From Cloacimonetes bacterium SCGC AAA252-N17 (GTDB taxonomy: Bacteria > Cloacimonadota > Cloacimonadia > JGIOTU-2), in contig ASNI01000054.1 of NCBI GenBank assembly GCA_000404785.1, positions 1-6,668 of the forward strand: 6,668 bases of DNA, read 5' to 3'. The position numbers and the translations under genes are program-made. The stretch's first letter is position 1, and each line of letters opens with the position of its first letter. Below, in pieces: positions 6,101 through 6,668 of this stretch. The notes beneath the pieces were generated by a model that was not told the origin of the DNA, searched no databases, and was given only the letters and a program-made list of their open reading frames with translations.

Positions 6101-6668
6101 TATTTTGGAGTTGCTCCAGTTTCTACTACTGGTTTTCCTTCAAGTTGTGCTGATAATCTCTATACCGGCAGTAATCATTCATATTATGGGTCACCAGGTA
6201 GTTGGACATTATGGTCGGCATCTCCTGATAAGGGGGAATACCTACAGTCAGTTTACCTATCACCGTGTAATAAGTGGATAACGACAGAGCCTGATTCAGG
6301 AACAGTTGAGCCAGGAAGCACAGATACAGTTGCTGTTACCTGTTACACCATGAATGCTGACTCTGGTTCTATCTTAAATGAGAATATTATATTTAGTTCC
6401 TATCCAGATGTAGGGAGTGATACAGTAAGTGTAACTCTTACAGTAGGGGGTGAGCTATCACCGCCAGAGAATGTTAACATTGAAATAGTTGCTGATGGCG
6501 ATAGTGTAAAGATTAGTTGGGATAATGAAGGTCATACTTATAATATCTACAGCAGTGAAAATCCTTATGCTGTTTTCCCGGATGAATGGGGTCCTCCGGT
6601 ATCCACAGTAATTAATACGGGAGAAGTCATCCTTCCTGTTCCTGAAGATAATAAAAAATTCTACTGTG
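3134..6668 (+). CDS. Giant secreted multidomain beta-sandwich protein, 3' end beyond window
   Basis: The frame from ATG 3134 (GGAG at 3124-3127, 6 nt spacing) stays open to the last base: 1178 residues and no stop. Residues 1-22 are a signal peptide ending AFA, giving mature QYTGNSYDGYA. In order I see fibronectin III modules at about 45-150 and 156-260 (PPFPVTDL, PPASVTDLNV), a first jelly-roll-like region (262-416), a CARDB-like domain (about 416-520; NDVSVETIDNPYGYI, RATIRNNGENAATF), a second jelly-roll region (530-680), a carboxypeptidase-regulatory-like domain (689-768; GSLSGTVTDL, TDQYGNYRFENL), and a HYDIN/BACON-like domain split by an insert (772-809 and 1046-1105). A third fibronectin III begins at 1110 (PPENVNIEIV, SVKISWD). 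No protease or glycosidase motif is visible. Such proteins are exported adhesins or surface-layer components, often ending in a sorting domain, expected beyond the window. The role is inferred from architecture. Confidence 0.85.
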   Translation, partial: MKIKKALLLVGLILLPVLAFAQYTGNSYDGYASRIGIGAICDTIPPFPVTDLQIITDSIYVLKLTWTAPEDNTGLQLYDIRYYTSLITEGNWVDADTCSNEPLPQPAGSTETFIVQGLLPSTHYYFALKTSDLSSNWSDISNCVDDTTSAYYDVTPPASVTDLNVTGSSLFTITVNWTAVGDDSTSGTASYYDIRYSTSLITEGNWVDAGTCSNEPLPQPAGSTETFTIYPLYAGTTYYVAMKVGDETLNWSSLSNCASGSTTESQVGRELRFNDLFPDGLVSGEQYIKFPQYYETPYQVTGFTWWGSNDFSLYFYPDNSQGLPDTTNICGYDSLWASTVTGWRDYSADESAYGNIDPIIINFNGPLWARFIPTGSIGYDTSYPDGRSYHYSGGEFTQYTDRDIMLSLTVGGVKLENDVSVETIDNPYGYIAPAMHEAVPRATIRNNGENAATFTTYCVIESNGSVVYNESVEVNALESEAITRVAFPSWSVSEEGTSYTIQVYTDLMDDNSTFNDTLGRNMTASYTETIKYTSYNWAFAASGFAGGDPSDVLTRITPSAYPAQIMEIKIFLNHGNEHQVPLKVYSDSNPADFYNFQPGSLLWNDSRPGNVGYGYNTFNISDEKLALDESDVEGYIGYFYEDWSNVYSDWNTAPQYVFPQRHALTWDSGYTLWFMNFITTVTVRYTEDGSLSGTVTDLSTLAPVENAEITAGYKTAYTDQYGNYRFENLIIGDDYMVICNAADQGYNTAYAYFVAIIVDETTDVDFALTSPDMSVEPGTINTTIGTNDSLVTYITVSNDGNGPLDYSIITNQSRDNGEKAQFSVSPQVIYGDIGELVTRTYDSIEDAEFGELSIDIGEIRDNNCAPINSEVSGWYTVAHTPGSKENRLDEWYAYGDMNALNWIIWASPERVTYFNPADFGLEYPFHITKLSHWFYEHSSQPWDDATFHFKVYAEDDITLLYESGDIEAEHMVEIIHELSSPVTITSSGFYFGVAPVSTTGFPSSCADNLYTGSNHSYYGSPGSWTLWSASPDKGEYLQSVYLSPCNKWITTEPDSGTVEPGSTDTVAVTCYTMNADSGSILNENIIFSSYPDVGSDTVSVTLTVGGELSPPENVNIEIVADGDSVKISWDNEGHTYNIYSSENPYAVFPDEWGPPVSTVINTGEVILPVPEDNKKFYC
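3368..3473 (+). repeat. Intragenic direct repeat, copy 1 (first fibronectin III module)
   Basis: This 106-bp stretch (starting GATATAAGGTATTATACATC) matches 3710-3815 at 98 of 106 bases by hand alignment. It encodes residues DIRYYTSLITEGNWVDADTC onward to GSTETF in the first fibronectin III module. Sequence on both sides diverges strongly, so the identity is local to the middle of the module. Confidence 0.85.
3710..3815 (+). repeat. Intragenic direct repeat, copy 2 (second fibronectin III module)
   Basis: This is the partner of 3368-3473, offset by 342 bp (114 codons), with about 8 mismatches in 106 bp. Most are third-base changes; in protein only two residues clearly differ (Y/S after DIRY, D/G after VDA). 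It includes the CSNEPLPQPAGSTETF segment. Recent duplication or gene conversion of part of the module is the simplest explanation. Confidence 0.85.

Noticed and set aside
5080..6281. Short frames of 62-64 codons in other frames or strands (5080-5274, 5643-5831, 6093-6281)
   Set aside because: All lie inside the uninterrupted giant secreted-protein frame, which keeps recognisable domains throughout.
1..6668. DGR template repeat or reverse transcriptase within the window
   Set aside because: I found no second copy of the 2807-2941 segment and no reverse-transcriptase-like frame; any such parts must be outside.
1..6668. tRNA, rRNA, CRISPR array, insertion sequence or known riboswitch
   Set aside because: No cloverleaf, regularly spaced direct repeats, transposase motif or recognisable aptamer core was seen on either strand by reading.

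Overview
The window reads as part of a chromosome from an uncultured, AT-rich anaerobic bacterium of the Fibrobacterota-Chlorobiota-Bacteroidota (FCB) group. Candidatus Cloacimonadota or a similar candidate phylum (for example WOR-3/Stahlbacteria) is my best guess. The basis is protein style: Sec signal peptides, a repeated mature N-terminus QYTG(G/N)SYDGYA, fibronectin type III, CARDB-like, carboxypeptidase-regulatory-like and HYDIN/BACON-like modules, and a C-terminal FlgD-like/type IX secretion (T9SS) sorting-type domain. This is recognition by eye; no search was run. All genes I accept lie on the plus strand.

Layout. (1) 1-438 is the 3' end of a cytoplasmic regulator, probably TrmB/PLD-like, cut by the window edge. 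(2) 439-590 is a leader region with a doubtful small ORF and a two-tier hairpin. (3) 591-1391 encodes a 266-aa secreted protein with a T9SS-like C-terminal domain, whose 3' end carries three inverted repeats, two of them fused in frame. (4) 1398-1460 holds a Shine-Dalgarno-led 16-codon ORF ending in an ATGA overlap. (5) 1457-2941 encodes a 494-aa secreted FGE-sulfatase/C-type-lectin-fold protein. Its last ~45 codons look like the variable region of a diversity-generating retroelement (DGR) target. (6) 2942-3133 contains a 7-bp perfect hairpin just past that region, then a long RNA hairpin of about 20 bp rich in G.U pairs. (7) 3134-6668 is an open reading frame with no stop, running off the window: the first 1178 residues of a giant secreted multidomain protein.

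How they may work together: the three secreted genes are collinear, closely spaced (65 and 192 nt gaps) and probably co-expressed as a cell-surface or extracellular module. The FGE-like gene is richer in GC than its neighbours and sits between two genes that share the same 5' end. I see no reverse transcriptase, template repeat or accessory (Avd) gene in the window. If the DGR reading is right, those parts lie elsewhere and act at a distance, or the protein is a frozen former target. The organism call, the operon and the DGR link are inferences. The reading frames, hairpins and repeats are directly visible.
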